Shown here piece after piece: positions 46,449 through 58,218 of a stretch of 64,000 nt of DNA. The stretch's first letter is position 1; each line of letters opens with the position of its first letter. The stretch covers positions 1 to 64,000 of the forward strand of contig CALDSE010000012.1 in NCBI GenBank assembly GCA_937911175.1, written 5' to 3'. The position numbers and the translations under genes are program-made. The notes under the pieces are model-generated. The model was given only the letters and a program-made list of their open reading frames with translations. It did not search any database and was not told where the DNA came from. Origin of the DNA: an uncultured Sediminibacterium sp. GTDB lineage: Bacteria; Bacteroidota; Bacteroidia; Chitinophagales; Chitinophagaceae.

Positions 46449-48422
46449 ATGTTAGACGCTAAAATACCTTCCGGAAATCTAGATGACAAATGGGTCGATT
46501 ACAAAGGACATTGTAAACTAGTGAACCCTGCCAATAAAAGAAAAATGGAAGTCATTATTGTGGGCACTGGACTTGCAGGCGCATCGGCTGCAGCCTCTAT
46601 GGCTGAGTTGGGTTATAAAGTAAAAGCATTTTGTTTTCAGGATTCTCCACGCCGAGCACATAGTATTGCTGCACAAGGTGGAATTAATGCAGCTAAGAAT
46701 TATCAGAACGATGGAGATAGTATATTCAGATTATTTTATGATACGATTAAAGGCGGTGACTACCGCTCTCGCGAAGCCAATGTGCACCGTTTAGCAGAAG
46801 TGAGTACGAATATCATTGACCAATGTGTGGCACAAGGTGTTCCTTTTGCACGTGAATATGGTGGCTTATTAAGTAATAGAAGTTTTGGTGGAACACAAGT
46901 ACAAAGAACTTTTTATGCTGCAGGTCAAACAGGTCAGCAGTTATTAATAGGTGCTTATCAAGCCTTAGAGCGTCAAGTAGCATTAGGCAATGTAACGATG
47001 CATACAAGACATGAGATGTTAGACATTGTAAAAATTGATGGAAAAGCAAAAGGTATTATTGCCCGTAATTTAATTACAGGTGAATTAGAAAAACATTTTG
47101 GACATGCGGTATTAATATGTTCTGGTGGTTATGGTAATGTGTATTATTTATCAACCAATGCCATGGGATCAAATGTAACTGCTGCATGGAAAGCGCATAA
47201 GCAAGGTGCTTATTTTGCAAATCCTTGCTTTACGCAAATTCACCCTACTTGTATTCCAGTGAGTGGTGATCATCAATCCAAACTAACCCTCATGTCTGAG
47301 TCATTAAGAAATGATGGAAGAATTTGGGTACCTAAAAATGTAGGAGAAACTAGAAAAGCAAACGACATACCTGAAGCAGAAAGAGATTATTTCTTAGAAC
47401 GTCGCTACCCTGCTTTTGGAAACTTAGTACCTCGTGATGTGGCTTCTCGTGCTGCCAAAGAAAGATGTGATGCTGGTTTTGGAGTAGGTACTTCCAAGCA
47501 AGCCGTCTATTTAGATTATGCAGCCGCTATTGAAAGATATGGTAAGATTGAAGTAAGTAAGCAAGGACTTTCTAATGTATCTAGTGAGCAAATTATTGCC
47601 ATGGGTAAAGAAGTGGTGAAAGAAAAATATGGCAACTTATTTAATATGTATTCAAAAATCACTGGAGAAAATCCTTACGAAGTGCCAATGCGTATTTACC
47701 CAGCCGTGCATTATACCATGGGTGGCTTATGGGTGGATTATGAATTACAAACTACCGTGCCAGGTTTATATGCCTTAGGTGAAGCTAACTTTAGCGACCA
47801 TGGTGCCAACCGTTTAGGTGCTAGTGCCTTAATGCAAGGTTTAGCAGATGGTTATTTTGTGGCGCCTTATACAGTAGGAAATAATTTAGCAGATGAAATT
47901 TACAATGCTGCCATTCCAACTTCACATCCGGCCTTTGAAGAGGCTGCTAAAAAAGTAGCAGAGCGTATTGCTTCATTAAAAAATATTAATGGTAAACAAT
48001 CGGCAGAAAGTTTCCACAAGCGTTTAGGTAAAATTATCTGGAATGAGTGTGGTATGTCAAGAAATGAAGCAGGTTTAAAACAAGCCATTGCAGATCTGCA
48101 AGCTTTGAAAAAAGAATTCTGGTCTGATCTAAGAATTCCTGGAGAAATAAATGAATACAATCCTGAATTAGATAAAGCCAACCGTGTGGCCGACTTTATT
48201 GAACTAGGAGAATTAATGTGTGTAGATGCACTAGCTAGAGAAGAAAGCTGTGGTGGTCACTTTAGAGAAGAATACCAAACACCAGAAGGAGAAGCCTTAA
48301 GAGACGATGAAAAATTTATGTATGTTGCTGCTTGGGAAAACAAAGGAGCGCATGAATGGCAATTGCATAAAGAAGCGTTGAAATATGATGTTATTAAACC
48401 AAGTCAACGTAATTATAAATAA
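46449..48422 (+). CDS. sdhA: Succinate dehydrogenase / fumarate reductase flavoprotein subunit
   Basis: A 657-residue FAD subunit that oxidises succinate to fumarate. FAD-binding [11 protein letters not shown] (39-49), the covalent FAD histidine His71 in [13 protein letters not shown], catalytic region with [11 protein letters not shown], and [20 protein letters not shown] are visible. The protein begins with a short leader before the Rossmann fold. It sits 45 bases after sdhC and 63 bases before sdhB. Confidence 0.95.
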   Translation: MLDAKIPSGNLDDKWVDYKGHCKLVNPANKRKMEVIIVGTGLAGASAAASMAELGYKVKAFCFQDSPRRAHSIAAQGGINAAKNYQNDGDSIFRLFYDTIKGGDYRSREANVHRLAEVSTNIIDQCVAQGVPFAREYGGLLSNRSFGGTQVQRTFYAAGQTGQQLLIGAYQALERQVALGNVTMHTRHEMLDIVKIDGKAKGIIARNLITGELEKHFGHAVLICSGGYGNVYYLSTNAMGSNVTAAWKAHKQGAYFANPCFTQIHPTCIPVSGDHQSKLTLMSESLRNDGRIWVPKNVGETRKANDIPEAERDYFLERRYPAFGNLVPRDVASRAAKERCDAGFGVGTSKQAVYLDYAAAIERYGKIEVSKQGLSNVSSEQIIAMGKEVVKEKYGNLFNMYSKITGENPYEVPMRIYPAVHYTMGGLWVDYELQTTVPGLYALGEANFSDHGANRLGASALMQGLADGYFVAPYTVGNNLADEIYNAAIPTSHPAFEEAAKKVAERIASLKNINGKQSAESFHKRLGKIIWNECGMSRNEAGLKQAIADLQALKKEFWSDLRIPGEINEYNPELDKANRVADFIELGELMCVDALAREESCGGHFREEYQTPEGEALRDDEKFMYVAAWENKGAHEWQLHKEALKYDVIKPSQRNYK

Positions 48423-48485
48423 GCATATAACTATAAATAAGCTTTCAACACAAACACAAAATATTTACAGAATAATTTTTTAGCT

Positions 48486-49247
48486 ATGTCTCAAAATACA
48501 ATGAATTTAAAAGTTAAAGTTTGGCGTCAAAAAAATGCCAACGCACAAGGTGCCTTTGTTACTTATGATGTTGCGGGTATTTCTGATGAAATGTCTTTTT
48601 TAGAAATGATGGATATTTTAAATGAAAGATTAATTACTGAAGGTGGAGATCCAGTAGCCTTTGATCATGATTGTCGTGAAGGTATTTGTGGTATGTGTTC
48701 TATGTATATTAATGGAAAGCCGCATGGTCCTTGGCAGGCAAATACTACTTGTCAATTGCACATGCGTGCCTTTAAAGATGGTGAAACCATTGTGATTGAA
48801 CCATGGAGAGCCAACTCCTTCCCTATTGTAAAAGATTTAACCGTTGACCGTTCTGCTTTTGATAGAATTATTCAAGCAGGTGGTTATATTAGTGTGAATA
48901 CGGGTAATGCAGTAGATGGCAATAGCCTTCCTATAGAAAAACAAAATGCAGACGACGCTTTTGCAGCAGCTATGTGTATTGGTTGTGGTGCTTGTGTGGC
49001 TGCTTGTAAGAATAGTTCAGCGATGTTATTCTTAAGTGCGAAAGTATCTCACTTAGCCTTACTTCCTCAGGGTGCTCCAGAAAGAAAGTCAAGAGTACTC
49101 AATATGGTGGCGCAAATGGATAAGGAAGGATTTGGTTCTTGCACTAATACAGGTGCTTGTGAAGCTACTTGTCCTAAAGAAATTTCTATTGCGAACATTG
49201 CGAGATTAAATAAAGAATATTTAGGAGCTAGTTTAAGTGCAGAATAG
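48486..49247 (+). CDS. sdhB: Succinate dehydrogenase / fumarate reductase iron-sulfur subunit
   Basis: A 253-residue subunit that carries electrons from FAD to quinone. The [2Fe-2S] ligands are Cys63, Cys68, Cys71 and Cys89; the [4Fe-4S] group is [11 protein letters not shown] (Cys164, 167, 170) with Cys174; the third cluster uses Cys219, Cys225 and Cys229 ([12 protein letters not shown]). Its stop overlaps the start of trmN6 by one base. Confidence 0.95.
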   Translation: MSQNTMNLKVKVWRQKNANAQGAFVTYDVAGISDEMSFLEMMDILNERLITEGGDPVAFDHDCREGICGMCSMYINGKPHGPWQANTTCQLHMRAFKDGETIVIEPWRANSFPIVKDLTVDRSAFDRIIQAGGYISVNTGNAVDGNSLPIEKQNADDAFAAAMCIGCGACVAACKNSSAMLFLSAKVSHLALLPQGAPERKSRVLNMVAQMDKEGFGSCTNTGACEATCPKEISIANIARLNKEYLGASLSAE

Positions 49248-49999
49248 TGGCTAACCCCTATTTTCAGTGTAAACAATTTATCGTGCATCAGCAGCATACT
49301 TCAATGAAAGTATGTACTGATGCATGTTTGTTTGGGGCCTGGGTAAGCCAAAAGACCTTGGTACAAAATTCAAATAGTATAGTAGACATTGGCACAGGTA
49401 CCGGCTTATTAAGTTTAATGCTAGCCCAAGTGACCGAAAGCTCCAAGGCAAGTATTACTGCCATTGAAATTGAATCACAAGCAGCTGCAGAAGCTAGTTC
49501 AAATTTTAATATAAGTAAATGGAGCGACCGCTTAAAGCTGGTCAATGATTCAATACAAAACTTTACAGCTAATTCAAAGGGTCATTTATTTGATATCGTT
49601 ATTTCCAACCCCCCTTTTTACGAGGGCGATTTAAAGTCTCCAGACGCCAATAAAAATAAAGCGGCCCATAGCACTGAACTGCCTTGGACTAGTTTGGTAG
49701 AAAATGTTTCAAGCTTATTAACTGATGCCGGTTCCTTTTTTGTTTTAGTACCTACCCTTCGCGCGTATACCATGCAAAAATTAGCTGAAGCACAACAACT
49801 ACAATTAGTGGAAGAAGTATTAGTGTATAACGATGCCAAGCATTTACCTTTTAGATCCTTCTTGCATTTAAGAAAAGCAAAATCGCCAATTGACAAAGAT
49901 ATTTCAGTGCTAAGAAATAAAATAGTGATTAAAAATACAGATAATACTTATTCAACTGCATTTACCGAACTACTAAAGGACTATTATTTGTATTTGTAA
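49247..49999 (+). CDS. trmN6: tRNA1(Val) A37 N6-methyltransferase
   Basis: A 250-residue class I methyltransferase. It has DIGTGTGLLSLMLAQ as the SAM motif and the NPPFY N6-adenine motif (ISNPPFYEGDL), plus the N-terminal FxVxQ-like FQCKQFIVHQQ of the TrmN6/YfiC family, which methylates A37 of tRNA-Val1 in E. coli. Starts with GTG that overlaps the sdhB stop, so it appears coupled to sdhB. Downstream, the 66-base gap before the saccharopine-like gene holds no terminator I can see. Confidence 0.85.
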   Translation: MANPYFQCKQFIVHQQHTSMKVCTDACLFGAWVSQKTLVQNSNSIVDIGTGTGLLSLMLAQVTESSKASITAIEIESQAAAEASSNFNISKWSDRLKLVNDSIQNFTANSKGHLFDIVISNPPFYEGDLKSPDANKNKAAHSTELPWTSLVENVSSLLTDAGSFFVLVPTLRAYTMQKLAEAQQLQLVEEVLVYNDAKHLPFRSFLHLRKAKSPIDKDISVLRNKIVIKNTDNTYSTAFTELLKDYYLYL

Positions 50000-50065
50000 G
50001 AGTTAGTCATTGCAAAATAATTTATTTAGTTCTTACTGTACATTCTTTAAAATAAGACTTTTAAA

Positions 50066-51265
50066 TTAATGTTTTGAATAATTTGCTAAGTAAGAAAAGT
50101 TTTGGGTCAGCTTCCCCTTATCAAGCATAGTGGCTCCTTCAATAATTTTATTACCTCCTTTAATTAAATCGGGAATAACGTATTTAATAAGTTGTTCTCC
50201 AAAGTATCTACTAGCATCTCTGGGTAATTCATTAGGCAAATTGCCTACTGCCATTATATCTATACCATTGGGCATATAAGGGGCTGTCTTTTCACAAGAA
50301 CTTATATTCACTCCATACACAGGGTCATCGGAACTAGAATCGCCTAAATTACAAGGGACGCTGCCATGGGCATCATCGGTGATATCGGCAATGGTGGTTA
50401 AAGCAAAGTCGTCATCTTTTAAATCATCCATGGTAAATAAAGGTGCAATACTTGGCTCCCAATAAATACCATTCATAAGTATATGTGTATGCTTCAAATA
50501 ATTATTAAACAAACAATTATAATTTTCTGGATGCGCATGAAAATCGTTTCTGTCGTAAGTATTATTTGTTTTGTGTCTGTATAAATCGCCTCCTTTTAAA
50601 TGCACATATACAGGATAAGCGTAGTCTCTAGTAGTATATTCATCAGGTTCTACTTCTTGCACATCCATTAAATTCATAATTTCTAAAATGCCATGGGCTA
50701 CTCTACCAGAACCAGTAATGGCAATTTTTATTTTGGGTAGTTTTAAACCAAAATAAGTATGAACAAGCTCCATATAATCTTTCACTTCCTTCACCCTGCT
50801 TAAAGTAAATTCCTTGGTTCTATTACCATAAGCCATAATTCCATTATGTGCCCCTACTATACCTGCAAAAAATCCAAAGCCAATTAATCTTTGTCCGTCC
50901 TCGTGTTCTAAACACTCATAATCAATGAGCGTTATATTTTTATCCATCATTGCCTGAAACAATGTTTGATTATAAGTTTGCGCTTTTTTGGTATGAGAAA
51001 AGAATAAATATTTTTTATGAGGAATCAATTGAGAAATAGGTACTTCTTTAATACCCAATAAAATGTCTGCTGCACTAATATCCTCCACAACCTTAATACC
51101 TTCCTTCTGGTATTCTTTATCCTTAAAACATCTATTGGGGGAAGACTCTACTATAATATCCCAACTAGGGAATTGATCTAACAAATACCTACACTGCTTG
51201 GGGCTAAGGGCTACCCGATTGTCGCAAGGAACTTTTCCTTCTTTAATAAGGCCAATAACCGGCAT
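50066..51265 (-). CDS. Saccharopine dehydrogenase (LYS1)-like NAD(P)-dependent oxidoreductase
   Basis: A 399-residue enzyme with the AlaDH/PNT-type N-terminal domain (MPVIGLIKEGKVPCDNRVAL, as in alanine dehydrogenase and LYS1) and a Rossmann domain with ITGSGRVAHGILEIMNL. Later segments IYWEPSIAPLFT, DITDDAHGSVPC and YGVNISSCEKTAPYMPNGI resemble lysine-forming saccharopine dehydrogenase and related bacterial proteins. It could work in lysine or amine metabolism. ATG at 51265 is preferred over a TTG 18 bases upstream. It is divergent from hscB with only 34 bases between. Confidence 0.78.
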   Translation of the reverse strand: MPVIGLIKEGKVPCDNRVALSPKQCRYLLDQFPSWDIIVESSPNRCFKDKEYQKEGIKVVEDISAADILLGIKEVPISQLIPHKKYLFFSHTKKAQTYNQTLFQAMMDKNITLIDYECLEHEDGQRLIGFGFFAGIVGAHNGIMAYGNRTKEFTLSRVKEVKDYMELVHTYFGLKLPKIKIAITGSGRVAHGILEIMNLMDVQEVEPDEYTTRDYAYPVYVHLKGGDLYRHKTNNTYDRNDFHAHPENYNCLFNNYLKHTHILMNGIYWEPSIAPLFTMDDLKDDDFALTTIADITDDAHGSVPCNLGDSSSDDPVYGVNISSCEKTAPYMPNGIDIMAVGNLPNELPRDASRYFGEQLIKYVIPDLIKGGNKIIEGATMLDKGKLTQNFSYLANYSKH

Positions 51266-51299
51266 TTTGGTAATTTTACACAATATACAAAATATTAAA

Positions 51300-51800
51300 A
51301 TGAACTATTTCGAATTGTTCGGTTTGCCTATTGGTTTTCAAGTAGATACAAAGCAACTCCGTGCTGCTTTTATGGATATTCAGCGTGCCTCGCATCCGGA
51401 TAAGTTCACACAGGCCAATGAATTTGAACAAGAGGAAGCCTTAGAAAAATCGGCTATTGCCAATAAAGCATTTACTTTACTACAGAGCCCTGCAGCTATA
51501 CTACCCTATGTGTTAGAAATAAAAGGCTTTTTAGAAGCAGAAGAGAAATATGCATTAAGTCCTGATTTTTTAATGGAAATGATGGAATTAAACGAGGCTT
51601 GGATGGACGCCGATGACGACCATGCAAAACAAGATGTACTTACTAAAGTTAAAAATATAGAAAATGAAATTTTCAGCCCTATTAAAACGTATTTGGAAAC
51701 TAGTTCGGTCGATACTATTTCCCAAGAAGGAATGCTGCAAATAAAGGAGTATTACTACAAGAAAAAATACCTAGATCGTATTTTGGAAGATTTTCGTTAA
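51300..51800 (+). CDS. hscB: Iron-sulfur assembly co-chaperone HscB
   Basis: A 166-residue J-domain protein that stimulates the HscA/DnaK-type ATPase during iron-sulfur cluster transfer from IscU. Conserved: NYFELFGLPIGFQVD, HPDKF within the J-domain, and LQSPAAILPYVLEIKG. The C-terminal helical region (about 80-166) binds the scaffold. The ATG at 51300 begins the J-domain at once. No other isc genes are seen nearby. Confidence 0.9.
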   Translation: MNYFELFGLPIGFQVDTKQLRAAFMDIQRASHPDKFTQANEFEQEEALEKSAIANKAFTLLQSPAAILPYVLEIKGFLEAEEKYALSPDFLMEMMELNEAWMDADDDHAKQDVLTKVKNIENEIFSPIKTYLETSSVDTISQEGMLQIKEYYYKKKYLDRILEDFR

Positions 51801-51813
51801 TAGCGTAATATTG
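51783..51813 (+). promoter_or_regulatory. Two-box promoter of tRNA-Leu
   Basis: TTG (51783-51785), 20 bases, then TAATATTG (51806-51813; one mismatch to TAnnTTTG) followed by C. It overlaps the last codons of hscB and lies eight bases before the tRNA. Confidence 0.6.
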
Positions 51814-51820
51814 CAACCCT

Positions 51821-51904
51821 GCCCAGATGGCGGAATTGGTAGACGCACTAGACTCAAAATCTAGCGTTCGCAAGGATGTGCAGGTTCGATTCCTGTTCTG
51901 GGCA
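51821..51904 (+). tRNA. tRNA-Leu (anticodon CAA)
   Basis: An 84-base class II tRNA: acceptor GCCCAGA/TCTGGGC, D arm with TGGCGGAATTGGTAGACGC, anticodon stem CTAGA/TCTAG around CTCAAAA (anticodon CAA), a long variable arm (CGTTCGCAAGGATG), and T arm CAGGTTCGATTCCTG. CCA is not encoded. Confidence 0.95.
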
Positions 51905-51906
51905 CA

Positions 51907-51939
51907 AACCCTGTCACGATTTTCGGGACAGGGTTTTTT
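51907..51939 (+). terminator. Rho-independent terminator after tRNA-Leu
   Basis: A nine-base-pair stem (AACCCTGTC and GACAGGGTT) with a loop of eleven bases and six T residues. Confidence 0.85.
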
Positions 51940-51954
51940 GTTTCGAAGCTGTGT

Positions 51955-52078
51955 CAAAAGCTTGCTTTTGTAAACAGATGAGAAGCAAAAAACCCAACGA
52001 TATCGCATAGCGATATTGTTGAAAGGGTTTGGGTAAGACCGCCATTCAAGGAACACCGAGTCCGAAGGACGAAGGTAG
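51955..52078 (+). repeat. Hairpin-rich intergenic element after tRNA-Leu
   Basis: Non-coding stretch between the tRNA-Leu terminator and the M28 peptidase gene with several palindromes: arms at 51955-51961 and 51964-51970; an eleven-pair stem at 51996-52006 with 52010-52020 (three-base loop) that is extended by AAACCC and GGGTTT arms at 51990-51995 and 52025-52030; then GTCC/GGAC repeats between about 52060 and 52085. It is less AT-rich than its surroundings. It looks like a structured, possibly dispersed, element, but only one copy is in this window. Confidence 0.45.
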
Positions 52079-52096
52079 TCCTGAAAGGATTAAAAT

Positions 52097-53659
52097 TTAT
52101 TTCACACCTTGTAATTTCCTAGGAACCTTCTCCGTTGCCATTGCAGCATGATAAATATAAGAAGCCATAATTGTTGCATTCTTCATTAAGTCTTCTGGTT
52201 GAATACCTTCAAGATAATCTAGATTGGTATGTCCTGCAGTACCGGGTGTTCTATCTTGTAAATATTGAAAACCTGGAAGGCCCACTTCATCAAATGAAAC
52301 ATGGTCGGTACTTCCTAGGCTTTGATTTGATACCATATTCATACCTAAGTCACGAAAAGGTTCCATCCATGCAGTAAGCATGGTGCGTGCTGCTTCATTA
52401 CCTTGTAAATATATGCCTCGGTATTGTCCTGCACCATAGTCTTGATTAAAATAAGCAGATAACATTTCATATTCTGGCTTGATGCCAATAGCTGCATTAC
52501 GCGGGTCACCAAAATGTTTTTGTACATAAGCGCGAGAGCCATATAAACCTTGCTCTTCTCCCGACCATAAAGCAATGCGAATAGTACGCATAGGTTTTAC
52601 CCCTAAAGTTTTAAGTATGCGCATGGCTTCCAATGCGACTGCTGTGCCAGATGAGTTATCACTTGCATTAGAACTACCATGCCAAGTATCAAAATGTGCA
52701 CCCACCATTACTATTCCTTCTTTAGGATTTGTTCCAGGGATTTCACCTACTAAATTCATTGCTTGTTCTACCTTATCTCCTATTTTATTTTTTATCTCTA
52801 GTTCAATTTTTACTGCTATACCTCTTTTTAATACACGGTACATTCTATTATAATGTTCTGGTGTGACTGCTAAAATGGGTGATGCATTTTTCATGCCTGC
52901 TGCAGACCATCCATCTTCTCTTACACCCGGACGTGAATAAGCAGGAACTATACCTAATCTATTGCCATCGGTTTGTAAAACCACTGCTACATTTTCTGAT
53001 TTAAAAAATGCCAAGCGCTCTACTGCATTAATAATTGCTGGGTTTTTAATAACCCTAGCTGCATTTGCTTTTATAGGCGTAATAGTGGCTTGCTCAAGTG
53101 CAATAAGCTCTTCGTTATTATAACGGTGTACCCCATTTATAAGTGTTAGTAAATCAATTACAGCAGGGCTTGAAATAAGTACTGCCTTGCCTTTTAATTT
53201 ACCTCTATATAATTCAATGTCTTCTTTGGTTTGAATATCCACCACCATTGCCTCTGCATTTATTTTTCCTACTGTACCAGCAGTATAAGCAACTGGATAA
53301 GCGTTGAGTGGCATGTAATCGGGTTCAATCATATGTGCCGATACATATTCATTATCCCAGGTAACACCATAGTCCATATAGGCTTCGCTATTCACATTCG
53401 TTAAGCCCATCTTTTTCATTTCATCTAAAGCCCAAACTTGAGCTCTTTGCATGTCTCTAGACAAAGTAAGTCTTGCGCCTAATACATCTACGATATAAGA
53501 CTCATACTCCATTACTTTAGAACGCTGTAAGCCTTCTTCGCGTATACGCGCTACCATGGCCCAGTCTACTAAACCAGGAAAGGTAAACGCAAAGGAAGAG
53601 GTAAGCACAAGTACAAAGGAAATTACTCGAACAAGTTTGATTTTGAAAAATGTCTTCAT
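52097..53659 (-). CDS. Exported M28-family aminopeptidase
   Basis: A 520-residue zinc metallopeptidase. An N-terminal signal sequence (about 1-29, ISFVLVLTSSFAFTFPG), a PA-like insert (about 120-240, with DIQTKEDIELYRGKLKGKAV), and the M28 domain with zinc ligands in MVGAHFDTWHGS and NASDNSSGT, and the catalytic Glu pair in ALWSGEEQGLYGSRAY. It probably trims N-terminal residues of peptides outside the cytoplasm. It is 69 bases from the M20 peptidase upstream and may be co-transcribed with it. Confidence 0.88.
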   Translation of the reverse strand: MKTFFKIKLVRVISFVLVLTSSFAFTFPGLVDWAMVARIREEGLQRSKVMEYESYIVDVLGARLTLSRDMQRAQVWALDEMKKMGLTNVNSEAYMDYGVTWDNEYVSAHMIEPDYMPLNAYPVAYTAGTVGKINAEAMVVDIQTKEDIELYRGKLKGKAVLISSPAVIDLLTLINGVHRYNNEELIALEQATITPIKANAARVIKNPAIINAVERLAFFKSENVAVVLQTDGNRLGIVPAYSRPGVREDGWSAAGMKNASPILAVTPEHYNRMYRVLKRGIAVKIELEIKNKIGDKVEQAMNLVGEIPGTNPKEGIVMVGAHFDTWHGSSNASDNSSGTAVALEAMRILKTLGVKPMRTIRIALWSGEEQGLYGSRAYVQKHFGDPRNAAIGIKPEYEMLSAYFNQDYGAGQYRGIYLQGNEAARTMLTAWMEPFRDLGMNMVSNQSLGSTDHVSFDEVGLPGFQYLQDRTPGTAGHTNLDYLEGIQPEDLMKNATIMASYIYHAAMATEKVPRKLQGVK

Positions 53660-53728
53660 GAGAACTTAAATTTAGGGATAGGAATGTATTTTTTCTACAT
53701 TCAATATACTAAAATATTCTCAGAACTA

Positions 53729-55264
53729 TTATTTCTCCATGGTCATTATAGCAGAGAAAACCTGAATACCCTCAAAAAAGTTTTTCAGTTTAATATTCTC
53801 ATTCTCGGCATGCTGGTTATTATCGTGATTGGCAATAGGCACCGTCACTGGAGAAGTTTTCAATACTTTTTCAAATACAAATAAAGGAAGGCTTCCTCCA
53901 AGTGTTGGAAGTAATAGTGGCTGCTCATTATCTACTAGTGAAATGGCTTTTGAAATTCTTCTTACATACAGATTGTCTAAAGAAGTTTTTTGAGCATTAT
54001 AACTTTTTTTATCCTGCACGACCATACAAATTTTAGCATTCAATTTTCTTTCTTCATCGGTAGGTTCTTTATCTGTTACAAAAAAGCCTTGCGCCTTAAT
54101 ATGGTCAATTACTTTTTGTTGTTGTCTTTGCCAATCATTACCAACTACCAATCTCATATCAACAGAAGCGATAGCCTTCGTAGGTATTACATTGGCAGAA
54201 TACTTACCTACCCCTGCGCTTTGTATACCATTGATATTTAAAGAAGGTAATTGTAAGGCGTCGTTTAAGGCGCCTGTTCTTTCTGTGGCATTAATACCTA
54301 ATTCTTTTTTAAGTTGGTCTTCCACACTGGGAATATTTGCAAGGGCTTGCTTTTCGGCAGTAGATAAAGCTATTACATCGTCGTAAAAACCTTTAATAGT
54401 TACTTCCCCCTTTTCATTTTTCATACTGGCAAGTAGTCTTACAAGTTCCATCGCCGGGTTTAATACCCAATTACCATAATGTCCAGAGTGCAGTGGACGC
54501 TTTGGCCCAAATACAGTTAATTCTAAATGGGTGTCTCCTCTCACCCCCATTACCAATTGTTTTTTACCGGACTGATGCACGGGACCATCACATATCACCC
54601 ATATATTCGACGCTAATTTATTTTTATACAATTCTAAAAAAGCTTCTAAATTAGGCGAACCCGCTTCTTCTTCTCCTTCGAAGAAAAATTTAATATTTAC
54701 AGTAGGTTTTATATTTAAAGCTTTTAATTGCGCATAGGCATTTATAATAGCCATTACCCCTGCTTTATCATCGGAAGCGCCTCTTGCATAAATTCTTGCG
54801 TTTACATCATAATTATTTCCAGCACTTAACCATGGTAAGACAGTGGCTCCATTTTCATAGCTACCACTGTATAGTGCAGGCTTAAAAGGATGTAAACCTG
54901 GGAACCATTTACTAGAATCAACAGGTTGGCCATCATAGTGCGCATAAAAAATAACGGTTTCAGTTGCTCCTGGCACTTTTACTTCTCCATATACCACAGG
55001 AGGCATTGAACTATTAGGAAGTGTAAGCAAACTTACTTCTTCAATACCTTTTGATTGCATATAATTTTTTATCCAATTAGCATTGTCCTGTAAACCTTTC
55101 GGGTTGACTGCAACATTGGGAATAGATAAAAACGTTCTAAACTCTTCTACTAAATTAGACTGCTGCTCATTGATTGATTTTTTAATAAGCGCCTGCCCGT
55201 TCTGTGCAAATACAGTTCCCGTAAAAAATAAACTAATTACTAAAATTTTGATATTGTTTTTCAT
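53729..55264 (-). CDS. Exported M20-family peptidase
   Basis: A 511-residue metallopeptidase of the M20/M25/M40 group with a signal peptide (about 1-20, ending TGTVFAQ). Metal ligands lie in FYAHYDGQPVDSS, ARGASDDKAGVMA, and FEGEEEAGSPN, followed by the lid-domain SVDMRLVVGND. This pattern fits di-zinc dipeptidases. With the M28 enzyme downstream it forms a pair able to digest peptides in the periplasm or outside. Confidence 0.88.
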   Translation of the reverse strand: MKNNIKILVISLFFTGTVFAQNGQALIKKSINEQQSNLVEEFRTFLSIPNVAVNPKGLQDNANWIKNYMQSKGIEEVSLLTLPNSSMPPVVYGEVKVPGATETVIFYAHYDGQPVDSSKWFPGLHPFKPALYSGSYENGATVLPWLSAGNNYDVNARIYARGASDDKAGVMAIINAYAQLKALNIKPTVNIKFFFEGEEEAGSPNLEAFLELYKNKLASNIWVICDGPVHQSGKKQLVMGVRGDTHLELTVFGPKRPLHSGHYGNWVLNPAMELVRLLASMKNEKGEVTIKGFYDDVIALSTAEKQALANIPSVEDQLKKELGINATERTGALNDALQLPSLNINGIQSAGVGKYSANVIPTKAIASVDMRLVVGNDWQRQQQKVIDHIKAQGFFVTDKEPTDEERKLNAKICMVVQDKKSYNAQKTSLDNLYVRRISKAISLVDNEQPLLLPTLGGSLPLFVFEKVLKTSPVTVPIANHDNNQHAENENIKLKNFFEGIQVFSAIMTMEK

Positions 55265-55279
55265 GTTCTTATTTTATTT

Positions 55280-55309
55280 AAAAAGCCTCCCTATAAAGGA
55301 AGGCTTTTT
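55280..55309 (-). terminator. Rho-independent terminator of katG
   Basis: A nine-base-pair stem (AAAAAGCCT and AGGCTTTTT) extended by three pairs beyond one mismatch; symmetric enough to act in both directions. Lies just after the katG stop and before the M20 gene. Confidence 0.7.
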
Positions 55310-55327
55310 ATTTGTATTGTAAAAATA

Positions 55328-57571
<2,244 letters not shown>

Positions 57572-57645
57572 TTACTACAAATACTCATTTATTAGTATCA
57601 AAAAACGGAAAAAATTACCCTATTTGTTTAGTTAATTATACACAA

Positions 57646-58098
57646 TTACTCATTTCCTCCCACAATCTTGCTGGTACTTCTGTATAAGTAATTTTCGTAG
57701 ATATGTCGTCTTGCAAAACGATCAGGGGTATCGGCATTCACCAACTTTACATAAATGGCTTTTGGAACGCCATAGTATTCATATTCATTGCCATCGGAAA
57801 ATACCACTCTTAGTATTTCAGATTTAAATTCAAAGTCGTCAATACTGGCATCTGTTGTAGTAGCTATATAGGCGTCCTTAGTGGCTTCATGTGTTTCAAT
57901 ATGCACACTCACTAAAAAATGATAAGACGCAATTAATTTTGCCGATTTTTCTTCCGCCATTTTTTTAGCCTCATCACTATCCTGAAATTTATCTGGATGC
58001 CATTCCATCATAATCTTACGATACACTTTTTTTAAGTCGCTTAAAGTAGCTTTTTCGTCTACGCCAAGTATGGCTCTATGTCTTTCAATTCTCTTCAT
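57646..58098 (-). CDS. J-domain protein with C-terminal KTSC domain
   Basis: A 150-residue protein. Residues 1-75 form a J-domain with KKVYRKIMMEWHPDKFQDS, including the HPD motif that triggers DnaK ATPase. Residues about 90-145 (ILRVVFSDGNEYEYYGVPKA, FARRHIYENYLYR) match the KTSC domain, usually found as a stand-alone or fused protein near lysyl-tRNA synthetase. It lacks the Gly/Phe and zinc regions of DnaJ. It lies 121 bases after dnaK and on the same strand. Confidence 0.78.
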   Translation of the reverse strand: MKRIERHRAILGVDEKATLSDLKKVYRKIMMEWHPDKFQDSDEAKKMAEEKSAKLIASYHFLVSVHIETHEATKDAYIATTTDASIDDFEFKSEILRVVFSDGNEYEYYGVPKAIYVKLVNADTPDRFARRHIYENYLYRSTSKIVGGNE

Positions 58099-58115
58099 AT
58101 ATAATTTATGCTGCG

Positions 58116-58123
58116 CGAAGGTA
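58116..58123 (-). promoter_or_regulatory. Possible -7 element of the J-domain-KTSC gene
   Basis: TACCTTCG followed by C, one mismatch to TAnnTTTG, minus strand, 17 bases before the ATG and just after the dnaK terminator. No clear -33 box. Confidence 0.3.
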
Positions 58124-58145
58124 CATTAAACTTATTTAAATAAAG

Positions 58146-58175
58146 AAGCCCTCTCAGTAGATACTGAAAGGGCTT
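58146..58175 (-). terminator. Rho-independent terminator of dnaK
   Basis: Minus strand stem of AAGCCCT and TCAGTA arms paired with TACTGA and AGGGCTT, one mismatch and a two-base loop, followed on the minus strand by a T-rich tail (CTTTATTT). It separates dnaK from the J-domain-KTSC gene. Confidence 0.7.
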
Positions 58176-58218
58176 AACATTATGATAATACTTCGTATGC
58201 CTATAAAGGCAAGTCGGT

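Noticed and set aside
51715-52056. Open frame on the minus strand covering tRNA-Leu and the hairpin element
   Set aside because: Its middle is the reverse complement of tRNA-Leu, a well-known source of false proteins, and its end crosses the terminator. No start or family support.
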